Assembly (NCBI RefSeq): GCF_032118995.1
Contig: NC_092660.1
Location: forward strand, 20,384,501 to 20,448,500
Direction: 5' to 3'
From: Asterias amurensis
Lineage: Eukaryota; Echinodermata; Asteroidea; Forcipulatida; Asteriidae
DNA length: 64,000 bases
Every line of letters starts with the position of its first letter. Within the stretch, counting starts at the first letter, position 1. Under the pieces are notes generated by a model. The model was not told the origin of the DNA. It made no database searches and saw nothing but the letters and a program-made list of their open reading frames with translations. The translations under genes were made by a program, and so were the position numbers. Below, piece after piece: positions 54,186-64,000 of this stretch.

Positions 54186-55805
54186 GGAAGCAAGGTTTAG
54201 GCGTGGGAATAATGTGTGATCGCACACCTCAAATATAAAGGACTGCTAAATATTTTCCTTAAACAAGAAATGGAAAAGAAAGATACATGTAGAGTTAGGG
54301 ACTTGTCACACAGGGCAATTTGTAAAGGCAACAAATCGCACTGTATGATTTTTAGTAGCGATTTGTCTGTCACTAACTTAGTGTTCCACAAAACTTATGT
54401 GAAACGGGTTGCCTGCAAATTTCCCCATGTGAAATGGCCCAAAGAAGACCAAATTTAAAAGGAAAATTTCCTCACAGAAATTATTCCTCTTTCATGATCT
54501 GTATTCATAAAAAAAAAATCAATATCAAACAACCTTTTGCTGTTTCATTCTTCGGGACGGTTTCATCTAAAATTTCATCTATCAACTAGTGCTCAAGAAT
54601 AAAATAAAGAATAACTATCCAGAAAGAAATGACTACTCTGAAGTTTTAAAAATATTGGTTTGAGTTTCATGAAGATAAAATGCAAAATAATGTTAGTAAA
54701 AGAAAAATCCTACAGATAATTCCTTTTTGATGTCACAAAGTGTAAAGTCAGCCACCTTAACGGGCAACAAAAACTTTTGTGCGGCATGTGAGAGTTCTAT
54801 TAAATGCCTTGCATGATTGGCCACTTAGCTGCAGAACCACTTAGCTGCAGAGAAAAATTAGAATGCTTGATCCAGCCGAAACCAAAACCTAAGCTACCCG
54901 CAAAGATGGCGACTAACGGAACGTATCTTTTAAATGCTCCTTGCGATTCAAGAAGACTTTAAAAAAAATTGGGTTAAATTATTTTCTTCTAAGATTATCA
55001 ACAAAAATATGTACATCAACTTTTAATTACATTATAAACATTATTTGGCAAGTTATTATTGTCTTTAATTTAGGTGATTTACAACCTCCTTGAAACATTG
55101 ATAAGTCTTAATTAATGCCTTATAATAACACTCTAACCTGTGGGTAAGTCATGAATGCTGTTGATTAGGTCCTTTAGCAAACAGCCACAACCCTGACAGT
55201 TTTACACCGCGATTTAAGATCTCATCACCATTCTGTTAAAATTCCCTTAGTCAAAGTCACAGGCCCATATCTGTTGGGTACAGCAGTTGTGCATCAAAAT
55301 GCAGGATGCCAAGTGATATTTCTACAAAAACCTATTGAATGATACACAGGATGTAAAGAAGTCCATCCAGAGTCGTCCAAGGAATTCTTCTCACAAGACC
55401 ATCCCCCCCCTTCCCGGTACACCAGTAGACCGCCTGATCAGTTAATAATACCAATGACATGGTATAACAGGCTGTCATAGTGTCTTCTTAATCTACATTT
55501 ATGTGAATAATAACATAAAATGATCAGCCAAACCAATACCGGGTTAAACATTGTCGCATTAAAGACTCTGATCACCATGGTAACATCACTTAGCAACCGT
55601 CTAGATTCCAGACATCTCCAGACAGACAAGTGAAATGCAAATACCAAGAATGGCAAAGGTTAGAGTCGTTCCCACTCTAGCCATGCAGCACTAACATAAA
55701 AAAAACACTATTCATTTTGGAATTGTGAAAAGCAAGATTTGTTTAGTCTAAACATTGCCGACAACAATCTCATTTAAACTGGTATACTTTGCAGAAACAA
55801 ATCTC

Positions 55806-55905
55806 TTTTAAGAGTTGTGGTGGGTCTGATAAGAGCCGCTGATTAAAAATTCAAAGTTTCGATCAGTATGATGTGATTGTCTTCAGGAGAAAGCTGTTGT
55901 TGACC
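55806..55905. repeat. Repeat I, partial
   Basis: AGTTTCGATCAGTATGATGT and GTCTTCAGGA match the core of 20281-20475. Confidence 0.45.
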
Positions 55906-56513
55906 TTTTCTTCACACTACAGACATCTTTGTCTGGTTCCTAGTGTACACAGTGGTATTGATAACTGTAATTTTCACATTTTAAGAGGGATCTGACCTCA
56001 TACCGAGCGAAGTATTTTTACGTCTCCCCTTCCTTTATATTCCGATCTTTCAATGAAATTAATTTCATTCCACAATCTGGGGATACACTATTCAGGAAAA
56101 AATTAATTTAGATGGAATAATTTTTGGTGTAGGGTAAATTCTAAAATACATTTTTGTTTAATGTGATGCAGTAATTGTTAAATCAATCTTTATTGAGCAA
56201 ATGTAATTGTTAGTACCACATCTTCGCACAGAAAGAAAAATCCACTCCAGTTGTGTTAACAGTGCATATTTTTCTTTGCTAGACATACAAAAAGAAATCT
56301 GTAAGATACCATTGTCATATCCCATATTGGTGTCATCAGATATTATCATTGTTTTCAGCTCTTAATCCTGCAATACAAAGGTACCACAGACTGCCATAAA
56401 GTACCCTATCCAGGTTTCCATTAGGTGCATGGGTTTATTCTGTTTGTATGGCTGGTATTAACAGGAAACCCCAATGCATTCTTGTGGACCTTGAATGGTC
56501 TGCTATAGTTTTA

Positions 56514-57140
56514 CCTGGTTAACCCTTGATCTTCGCAGACCTTTAACCGAGTAATTATCGGAACCTGGTTAACTAGTAGACAACTGAGCCGGTTGTAGTA
56601 GCACTTTTACTATACAGTAAATCGGTCCGCTTTAGTTTAACCTGGTTAACTGTTGATAAACTGACAACTTATTAACCAAGTAATAATAGGAACCTGGTTA
56701 ACTAGTTGACAACTGAGCCGGTTGTAGTAGCACTTTTACTATACAGTTAATCGGTCCGCTATAGTTTAACCTGGTTAACTGTTGATAAACTGACAACTAA
56801 TTAACCAAGTAATAATAGGAACCTGGTTAACTAGTAGACAACTGAGCCGGTTGTAGTAGCACTTTTACTATACAGTTAATCGGTCCGCTATAGTTTAACC
56901 TGGTTAACTGTTGATAAACTGACAACTAATTAACCAAGTAATAATAGGAACCTGGTTAACTAGTAGACAACTGAGCCGGTTGTAGTAGCACTTTTACTAT
57001 ACAGTTAATCGGTCCGCTATAGTTTAACCTGGTTAACTGTTGATAAACTGACAACTAATTAACCAAGTAATAATAGGAACCTGGTTAACTAGTAGCCAAC
57101 TGAGCCGGTTGTAGTAGCACTTTTACTATACAGTAAATCC
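56514..57140. repeat. 129-bp satellite 2, nearly 5 units
   Basis: GGAACCTGGTTAACTAG recurs at 56560, 56689, 56818, 56947 and 57076, exactly 129 bp apart. The inner units are nearly identical; the first is more diverged. It ends 52 bp from the MFSD14 stop codon. Confidence 0.95.
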
Positions 57141-57191
57141 ATAAGGCCCTGATTCATTAATGATAATTATTTAAAAACTTGCTTAGATTCC

Positions 57192-57416
57192 TCAAGGGTT
57201 TGCAGCATCCACTAAGGTGTTGTTGCTTCCTGAACCCCCTTCTACGTCAGCTAAGAGAGGAACACTCCCTTCACCTCCTCTTGGAGTAAGCTGAGACGAA
57301 TGTGGTGCTCCTGAGGAGTTTGCTGATGGCTCGGAGTTTGGGATGAAGTAGGCAAAGAGGATGGCAACGATGACAAGGAAGGCACCAAATACAAAAGGGG
57401 GTCCGGGAATAACTGA
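57192..57416 (-). CDS. MFSD14A: MFSD14 last exon
   Basis: The acceptor is CCTAAACAG. It encodes SVIPGPPFVFGAFLVIVAIL, the last span, and a polar tail ending LVDAANP before TGA (57194-57192). Confidence 0.92.
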   Translation of the reverse strand, partial: SVIPGPPFVFGAFLVIVAILFAYFIPNSEPSANSSGAPHSSQLTPRGGEGSVPLLADVEGGSGSNNTLVDAANP

Positions 57417-60400
57417 CTGTTTAGGATAGAGGAATAAAAAAAGAGAAATGGAATCAAAGATTGTAATTGTAAGGGTTAAATCAGGTGATTTTATTCTTTA
57501 ATCTTTATTTTGTATTTATTTTCCAAACCAACAGCGGACGAACCGCCAATTACAGTAAAGTGAAAACAAAACAAAACTGAATCTTTAAATTTTAAAAAGA
57601 TAAATTAATATTAAAATAAATAAGCAAACAAACAATAATGATAATAACAAACAGAACTTATAAAGCACTTAACATCTAAAACCTACACACACAAAAACGC
57701 CCAACAAAGAATTAAATACTGAAATGAACAAATTTTAAAAAAGCAAAACACATTAAAATTAACAATATGGAATAAACTTAGGTACAAAACCAAAGAAAAA
57801 ATACAACAGCAAAATGTTTAGATATAAATATAGATAGATATAAAGATATCATGTAATATTCAATCATTGTGTTTTGGCAATGACACAGAGCTTCTTTAAA
57901 ACAATAAAGAATCCCTAATCCCTGATTACTTACATCATTTACTGGTGAGTAGTCTGGTTTCCCAGCTTCAGGCTCAGGCTCTTCTTTACCCGCTACATCA
58001 AGGTTCATATCAAAGAAGTAAAATATGACACCAAAGAGACAAGGTCCCAGACCATTGCACAGTCCTCGGATACCTGTAATCATTCCTTGTACCACGCCTA
58101 CGACAGGATCAGAGAAAGAAACTTCAGATTACTGAAATATTCAAGCATTTTTTAAAGGGTGGCTGCAGTGGTTTTTTTTTTAAATTTAAACGATTGAACA
58201 TGACTTTTTAAACCTGAAATATTTTTTTTTTTTTAATGCGCACGTATTTTAAAAGTGGTTTTCAAGAGATTAGGGGAACCCACCCCGCCCCTAAAAGGGA
58301 GCCTTCATGTGACGTCATGTCGGGAACTCGAGCCGTCGGGGCCCCTGGCTGTGTGCATATAGAGACGTGTGCACTGTGGGCCTGGTACCTAGGCGCGTGT
58401 AGTTAGGGACCAGACTCTTTTTGCCGACGATATGTTTAAACTCCCGACGTGACGTCGATGGAAGGGTGGCGGTAACAATCCACAAAAGGAGGGGCATGAC
58501 TTATTCGCTAATTACACAAGTGAGATATGTCGGGGAAAAAACAAAACACATTTTATTGATGTTCAATACATATATCAGAAATAAATGACAGCAAAATTAA
58601 CTGTTTTATTTGAATTCACTGCAGCATCCCTTTTAAACTTTGCGTGATGGGAATATCGTCTAGTGAGGTCTGTAGAGACACCATTTAAACAAGAAAGACT
58701 CTGCTAGGATAGAAATATCAGGCCAGTAAAAGGGCACGCTGCCTTGGATCGGGCGAGTTGGTCTATGAAAAGCATTTAAAAACCTTTGTTATGAAATGAA
58801 TATAGTTAGAAAGATGTTTTAAAAGTAGAATATAATGATCCACACAAATCTGCCTAGAAATTGCACGGTTTTACTTGTATGTCAAATTTTAGACTCCGGA
58901 AAATGGCAACCTTGTTAGTTTGCAAAGTAAAAGAAAAACTGTGCAATTTCGATGCATATTTCTGTGGATCATTGTATTCTATTTTTGAAACACCTTTCTA
59001 ACCATATGCATTTTATAACCAACGGTTTCAAATGCTTTTCATACACCAACTCGCCCGATTCAAGATAACATGTCCCTTTCAGTTGGTAAGCAAATTGCAA
59101 CAGCTAATTCTCTTTTACTATGTAAACTAGTATGATTTATAACTTTACATGGTGGGAATACAATCTAGTGAGGTCTGCAGACACACCATGTATGTGTCGG
59201 GCCAGTATGCTCAAGTCTGGTGTTCTTGGTTTTTCTTTTTTTTCAATTTGACATCTTTGTCTTAAAAGAATGATGTTCAAATGTTGAGTTTGAGTCTCAC
59301 AAATGTCTTTCAATCCTGTGAGTATCACTCATAATTTATGAGTATCACTCATAAATAAAAGAGACAAATTTTGTCTTAGTGTTTTGTTCAAATGAGACAA
59401 TTTGGATGATAAAATTGTGTTCTCATTTTGATTCTAGTATAGTTTCATTTTGATTCTGGTCTTGTAGAAAGACTCCAGTCCAGTAAAGATTCTGAGTTGC
59501 AAGTCCAGCAGTCTTATGGATTCCCACCCCCCCCCAAATTGGAGCCCTTGGTATTAGTTAAACGGACTCTGATGGCATGGGGTGGATTCTTCACATACCT
59601 TGCTTGTCTGCTGATGAACTTCTGCTAACCATTGCACTTATAGCTGGATAATTCATGCTACACACTGAGGCAATGATACCAGCAACCCACATCATCCATT
59701 GCTGTGATGCAAAACCATACCACATCAACTCTAACATCTCACAGGCTAGTGCTATCATAATGGTGTGTTTGTGACCCATTGTACGTATTAATACACCCAA
59801 TAAGATTGTCTGTAGGGAAAGGCACGAGAGAATGAACATTAATATCAGGCAAGGAACTCATCATATTTCAAGAATGACAGGCAAAGTTTTTGAAATTTTA
59901 GACGCATTTAAACAACACCTCTTAAGGGCTTACAAGGTGATGTGGCACAATCTCCAGTCGACTACGCTAGAAACACTGCAGCGAACCCCTTCTTATATTA
60001 TGTGCATTCAACAACATACAGGAACTGTGGCTTCATGGCCATACACAGCACAAATCAACGCTTTGCTTAAAAACACAAGTGTGATTAAAAAGAGAAGATG
60101 ATGAAAGTGCCAGGCACAGCAGAATTTTGTACTGTGTTTCTCAATTCACAGGCCAAAACTTTTCAGCTGATCAGGGCCCAATTTCATGGCTCCGCTTACC
60201 GTAAGCAAAGAATCAACGCTTATGCCAAGCATATTTCCTAGTTAGCAGGGAATGTTGTTGTTGTTTATGTCTCGCTCAATGTTACTAGGCATTCTCTGCT
60301 TACACAGCTAGCACAACAATGTGGCACTTGCACAGTAAGCAGAGAATGGTGATGGTAAGCGCAGAATGTGAAGGTGAGCAGAACCATGAAATTGGGCCCA

Positions 60401-62397
60401 GCTGATTTCCTCCTTATTGGTTTCTGTTCGCACTGGATATAAAATTGTGAAGTTACCCATATATGCTTGGTTGGTTTACCCAGAATAAGTCCAATGAGAA
60501 GACGGCTTTAGTTTAGTAGAATGTTCAAACACTGTCTGCAAAACTATATAGTTACTCTTCCCATACCTGAGCTAAAACTGAGAGAACTCCTACAACTGCT
60601 ATGTACGCTGGTACCTGCTGAGGAGAGAATTTACCAACCTACAGGACAAAAGAAGAAAATAAAATAATTTTCTTTTAAATTGACTTTAAACTGTCTTTGA
60701 AATAAGTTCTCTAAAGATGATTTGTAATAGTGCCAAGTAGGCACATAGATCATTTTCCGTATACGGACCCAGAACCTTGAACAAACTTCCACAATACATC
60801 AGAGATACCACCTCACTGCATACATTCAAGACACTCCTGAAAGCTCACCGGTTTCAGGAGGTGTATCATCAATAACGTTTCTCCTGTTTGTGCCCATACA
60901 TCAGCGCCGTAGAGCAAACTTTTGATTTTGGTGCTATATACATTTATTTTGATTGATTGATTGATTGATTTCATCTTTGGCCATTTTCAATTTGTAAAGT
61001 GTACCTCTGTTTAAAAATCTTGAAGTTGCATCACATGATTTTTGTAGTAAAGCTATACATACTTTTCCTTCTACTTATTTTGATAGATGATGCTGATTAA
61101 AATTGAACACATAAAATACTTTCTTAAATTACAGGCACAATGCAAAAACAATCTTGAAAAAACCAAATTGTTTGTATCTAGCTGTAGAATCAGAGATTAA
61201 TGTCAGGATCAGAATAGAACTCATTTATTGAATACAGATTTCTACTTACTATTTTGAGATACAGGAATATACAAGAGTATTGCCCGGCTTCTGGTAGATA
61301 GGATAGAAATACTGCTATGCACAACATTAACACTGTGAAATCTTGACCAACTTTCCTCAATGACTGTATGTAAAACAAGAAAAGACAACAAAATTAACCA
61401 ATCAATTTCACACTTTCAGGGAAGGTTTGCTGCTTAAAACTACAACCAACATGAAACTAAGAAAAATTCTTAACAGCTTTAAAACAGAATGTCTTTTGCC
61501 TTTCTTCTGCTATGTCACAAACGCAGCAAAAGAACAAGCCACCTTTACTGCAAAATATACAACAATGTATCATCTAATACAATAATGCTATCAATGTTTT
61601 ATAAAAAAAGGACAGCTTTGCGATTCTAAGGCCATCAGTACAAAATGGTGGTTAGTGTTTGTAAACACTAGAAAGGTCTATAAGCAGAAAATATAGACTT
61701 ATCTCCTGGCCGTCTTAGTCTGGTTACCTATTTCCACTATGACAATTGACATTCTAAAAGCAACCCTACAAACAGGGAACCTGTAACCAGCTATGTATTA
61801 TTATAACTGGGGTTGTGAATCTACATTTATTTTCCTAAATGTTTTGGATTTGGATTTTACATATTCTCATTGCTCTTATTAGAGCCAAGCGAGAAGAGAA
61901 TAGACAACGAAGAAGTTTCACTTTAAAATGTGGGAGGAAAACCCTAGATAATTATTCCAGGAAAAACCCACGCAGTCAGGTAGAGACTGCAAACCCAATC
62001 CGGGGTCCGAGTGTTGGAAGGCGAGGCAAGACACAACTACACCAACCTAACTGTTTAAATGGACCATGTAACTTTCTGTCAGTTCTGGTCGGCAATCAAA
62101 AACTCTTTGGCAAAACGGTTGGCAATAAAAAAAAAAAGGTCTCCTAATTTTCTCAGTCTAGTCTTCTATTCAACTCACACTAAATGGATCTGCCTGTTCC
62201 CACGATATAGCTGCGCCCCATGAAGCTGGACGAATCTTTTCCGGTAGTGACTCTGGTACGGCAACCAATATAAACAAGACATCACATAACGCTACAGCTG
62301 TCGCTAGAAACACTACTAGATTATCCCCATAGACACTACCAAGGTAGGATCCTAATGCTGGACTGGTGATAAGGCTGGCTGCAAATGTCGCTGAAAC
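57192..62397 (-). CDS. MFSD14A: MFSD14/HIAT1 transporter, 3' part of gene (6 exons)
   Basis: Exons 62397-62179, 61363-61250, 60638-60567, 59809-59599, 58097-57934 and 57416-57192 join in frame (334 codons plus stop). Signatures include ATFAASLITSPALGSYLG, LFILVAVPESLPEKIRPASW, VFLSYLPEAGQYS, SAMVSRSSSADKQG and GMITGIRGLCNGLGPCLFG. They match MFSD14A/B (hippocampus-abundant transcript), solute carriers of the major facilitator superfamily with 12 membrane spans, transported solute uncertain. The C-terminal tail is polar (SEPSANSSGAPHSS). The N-terminal half, with the first spans and the start codon, lies off the right edge. Vertebrate paralogues A and B cannot be told apart here, so the symbol marks the family. 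Confidence 0.93.
57934..58097 (-). CDS. MFSD14A: MFSD14 exon (GMITGIRGLCNGLGP)
   Basis: The acceptor is CTGTCGTAG and the donor GTAAGT. It encodes a membrane span, then an acidic EEPEPEAGKPDYSPVND linker. Confidence 0.93.
58727..59081. mobile_element. MITE family B, older copy
   Basis: AGGGCACGCTGCCTTGGATC faces GATTCAAGATAACATGTCCC. The palindromic body is diverged and the flanking TTAA is lost. It lies in an MFSD14 intron. Confidence 0.65.
59599..59809 (-). CDS. MFSD14A: MFSD14 exon (WMMWVAG)
   Basis: The acceptor is CCCTACAG and the donor GTATGT, phase 1. It encodes WYGFASQQWMMWVAGI and SRSSSADKQ. Confidence 0.94.
60172..60398. mobile_element. GCTTA-type repeat D with a 7-8 bp target duplication
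   Basis: It begins CAGGGCCCAATTTCATGG and ends CCATGAAATTGGGCC. CAGCTGAT stands at 60164-60171 and again at 60399-60406, whose first C can also be counted in the terminus. CAGGG ends and an 8-bp duplication suggest a hAT-like MITE. Confidence 0.6.
60567..60638 (-). CDS. MFSD14A: MFSD14 exon (24 codons)
   Basis: The acceptor is GTCCTGTAG and the donor GTATGG. It encodes VGKFSPQQVPAYIAVVGVLS. Confidence 0.88.
60765..60970 (+). mobile_element. LINE 3'-end fragment
   Basis: It encodes LNKLPQYIRDTTSLHTFKTL and LKAHRFQEVYHQ before a stop at 60873-60875. This is the C-terminal block of CR1/L2-like reverse transcriptases. A 3' tail ends in TTGA repeats. Confidence 0.75.
61250..61363 (-). CDS. MFSD14A: MFSD14 exon (VFLSYLPEAGQYS)
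   Basis: It has 38 codons with acceptor CATACAG and donor GTAAGT. It encodes SLRKVGQDFTVLMLCIAVFL. Confidence 0.93.
61830..62052 (-). mobile_element. tRNA-derived SINE, family S1, inverted
   Basis: On the minus strand it has TTGGTGTAGTTGTGTC, the S1 body and a tail of AAATCCAAATCC. It lies in an MFSD14 intron. Confidence 0.65.
62179..62397 (-). CDS. MFSD14A: MFSD14 exon (first in window)
   Basis: It has 73 codons, phase 0 at both ends, acceptor TTATTTCAG and donor GTGAGT. It encodes SATFAASLITSPALGSYLG and SWEQADPFS. Confidence 0.92.
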
Positions 62398-62579
62398 CTG
62401 AAATAATAACAGAGTTTAGAAGATGTGAATCACAGGTCTGAAGTTTGCATGTTATTGTCATATTAGTGTTTTAACACTAAAAATAGTTTATTTATTTCAT
62501 TAATACTACTTTAATACTAAAAAGACACTCTCAGTAAAAAATATTGAGTTAATATAAAATATAGGCGCTGTTATTAGCT

Positions 62580-64000
62580 GCGGCCTCGGGAGAAATGTTG
62601 CTCCCACTTTTTCTCCGGTTTACCGGAATCCGTCTTGTTGTATCGTTGATTTTATATCAACGTTTTCTTGAGTATGTCGTCCTTCATCCTGAAGCAGTTT
62701 GGAGCATGGGATCTTCTCTGGAAGTACACAGTTTGGAAAGAAATTTCGGACATCGAATCCAAAATGTGAGTAGGCTTACCAATAGCCATAGTGGTTGCCA
62801 GCACAACATCTTAACAATGGCTTTGAACAATGCGGTTTCGGTTCAGCAGTCAATCGACAACAGACCTCCCATTGTGTCTGCTACTGTGCATCGCTACACT
62901 AAACAACAGCTACTTGACTTACGCGTGAGTAGAACCCCCATATCTGACAAGTCCTATAACACTATGAAGGAACTGGGCATTGCTCGTCACGTAAGAAGTC
63001 GACGTGCAGGAACTCATATGTTCAAAAAGATCAAGAATTGCTGTGTCCCTCGACCTGTCAATACACGAAAATCCCATACCAGTAATCTTTCTAACTTGCG
63101 ACCAATTTCCCTCGGCAAGCCATTTTCCAGTCTATCCATACATCTCTGGAATGCGAACTCCGTTCGCAACAAAACCACCACCTTATTGGACCACATTATA
63201 TTGTTTGATGTTGATATAATGCTACTGACTGAAACCTGGTTATCCGATGACGACATGGTGGTAAATGGTGAGTTTACACCCCCTGGTTACAGCTTTATCA
63301 ATTTTCCTCGTGGCGGTAAGACCTACGGTGGAGGAATTGGCATTGTGTACAAGAAATCTCTTCAACTATGCTCTACTCCATCCGATTTTTCATCCATTAA
63401 CTTTGAACATTGCATCGTTACTCTCAACAACTCCATCCAACTTATCGGCATATATCGTCCACCTCCATCACATGCAAATGGGCTGAAAACATCTGAATTT
63501 TTGGACAAGCTTGAAACCTTTCTCGACGAGAAGTTGGTCACTCCTTATACAAAACTGCCATACTAGGTGATTTCAATGTTCATGTTGAATCACTTGATAA
63601 CCGGGACTCCAATAACTTCGCCAAGATCGTTTCCAATGCAGGTTTTATTCAGCACGTCAACGGCCCAACACACAAGCATGGGCATACCTTGGACCTAGTT
63701 ATGTCTCGTGATGATGAAGATCTAATCCACGAAGTTCAAGTTGACCCCTTGCTTCACTCTGATCACCACGTAGTGAAATGTACCATCTTGTGTGCCAAGC
63801 CTCCACCACTGAAGATCTCAACTACATTTCGTGAGTATGGCAAGATGGACCACGAGCGCTTTGCAGAGCTTCTTCATGACCGGTTCACAGTCTTTCCGGA
63901 TAGTACCAACCCTAACATTCTCACAGAGTCTTACTGTTCAATAACTTCTACCGTCCTTGACGAAGTTTGTCCCTTTGTGACCAGGGAACGTACCGTCAAA
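62580..64000 (+). mobile_element. LINE (CR1/L2-like), 5' part with APE endonuclease, frameshifted
   Basis: A frame from 62595 to 63566 gives an N-terminal region with YTKQQLLDLR. From about residue 180 it encodes an AP-type endonuclease (WNANSVRNK, then LLTETWLSDDD). Near 63540-63557 the frame shifts. The other frame continues ILGDFNVHVE, THKHGHTLDLVMS and LLHSDHHVVK to the window end. The motifs ETW, GDFN and SDHH are the catalytic landmarks of the family, which nicks target DNA for reverse transcription. The reverse transcriptase lies off the right edge. It is antisense to MFSD14. The shift shows this copy is probably dead, unless it is a sequence error. Confidence 0.88.

Larger units (their letters stand above)
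52430..56513. other. Gene-free region downstream of the WD40-SOCS gene
   Basis: The WD40-SOCS and MFSD14 genes converge here. An AATAAA at 53061-53066 may serve the WD40-SOCS gene; GCTCAATAAAG on the minus strand near 56181-56190 may serve MFSD14. A SINE body (53863-54185) and repeat I (55806-55905) are present. No exon is seen. Confidence 0.45.

Overview
The window reads as nuclear DNA of an invertebrate deuterostome, most likely an echinoderm and perhaps a sea star. It has small coding exons in long AT-rich introns with GT-AG splice sites. It holds recognisable animal genes and a dense load of short, near-palindromic transposon remnants of a kind I associate with echinoderm genomes. The organism is an inference; the gene calls rest on reading frames that join in phase across splice sites.

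Layout. (1) 1-5585, minus strand: the first four coding exons of a sorting nexin of the SNX7/SNX30 type (start codon and PX domain); its BAR-region exons lie off the left edge. (2) 5909-9568, plus strand: a complete five-exon INIP/SOSS-C gene (107 aa), head-to-head with the sorting nexin, 323 bp between start codons. A 1,435-bp foldback transposon sits in its first intron and a 125-bp relative in its second. (3) 9569-16530: gene-free, repeat-bearing intergenic sequence. (4) 16531-47610, minus strand: a complete nine-exon STK11/LKB1 kinase gene (435 aa). Its internal exon lengths match my recollection of the human gene, and intron 2 is a U12-type AT-AC intron. Intron 8 carries a 1.2-kb minisatellite of 23-bp units; introns 1-4 are full of MITEs. 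(5) 49959-52429, plus strand: a three-exon WD40-type protein with a C-terminal SOCS box, divergent from STK11. (6) 52430-57191: intergenic, with a 129-bp satellite. (7) 57192-62397, minus strand: six 3' exons of MFSD14/HIAT1, an MFS transporter; the N-terminal exons lie off the right edge. (8) 62.58-64.0 kb, plus strand: the 5' part of a LINE with an APE-type endonuclease, antisense inside an MFSD14 intron.

The genes are housekeeping or signalling genes with no evident shared pathway: endosomal sorting (SNX), DNA-damage response (INIP in the SOSS complex), polarity and energy signalling (STK11), ubiquitin-ligase substrate recognition (WD40-SOCS) and solute transport (MFSD14). The most unusual material is the mobile DNA. 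One foldback family makes 9-bp target duplications and has termini that are themselves palindromic. Three TTAA-flanked MITE families insert back-to-back at shared TTAA sites. Several repeats are nested inside others.
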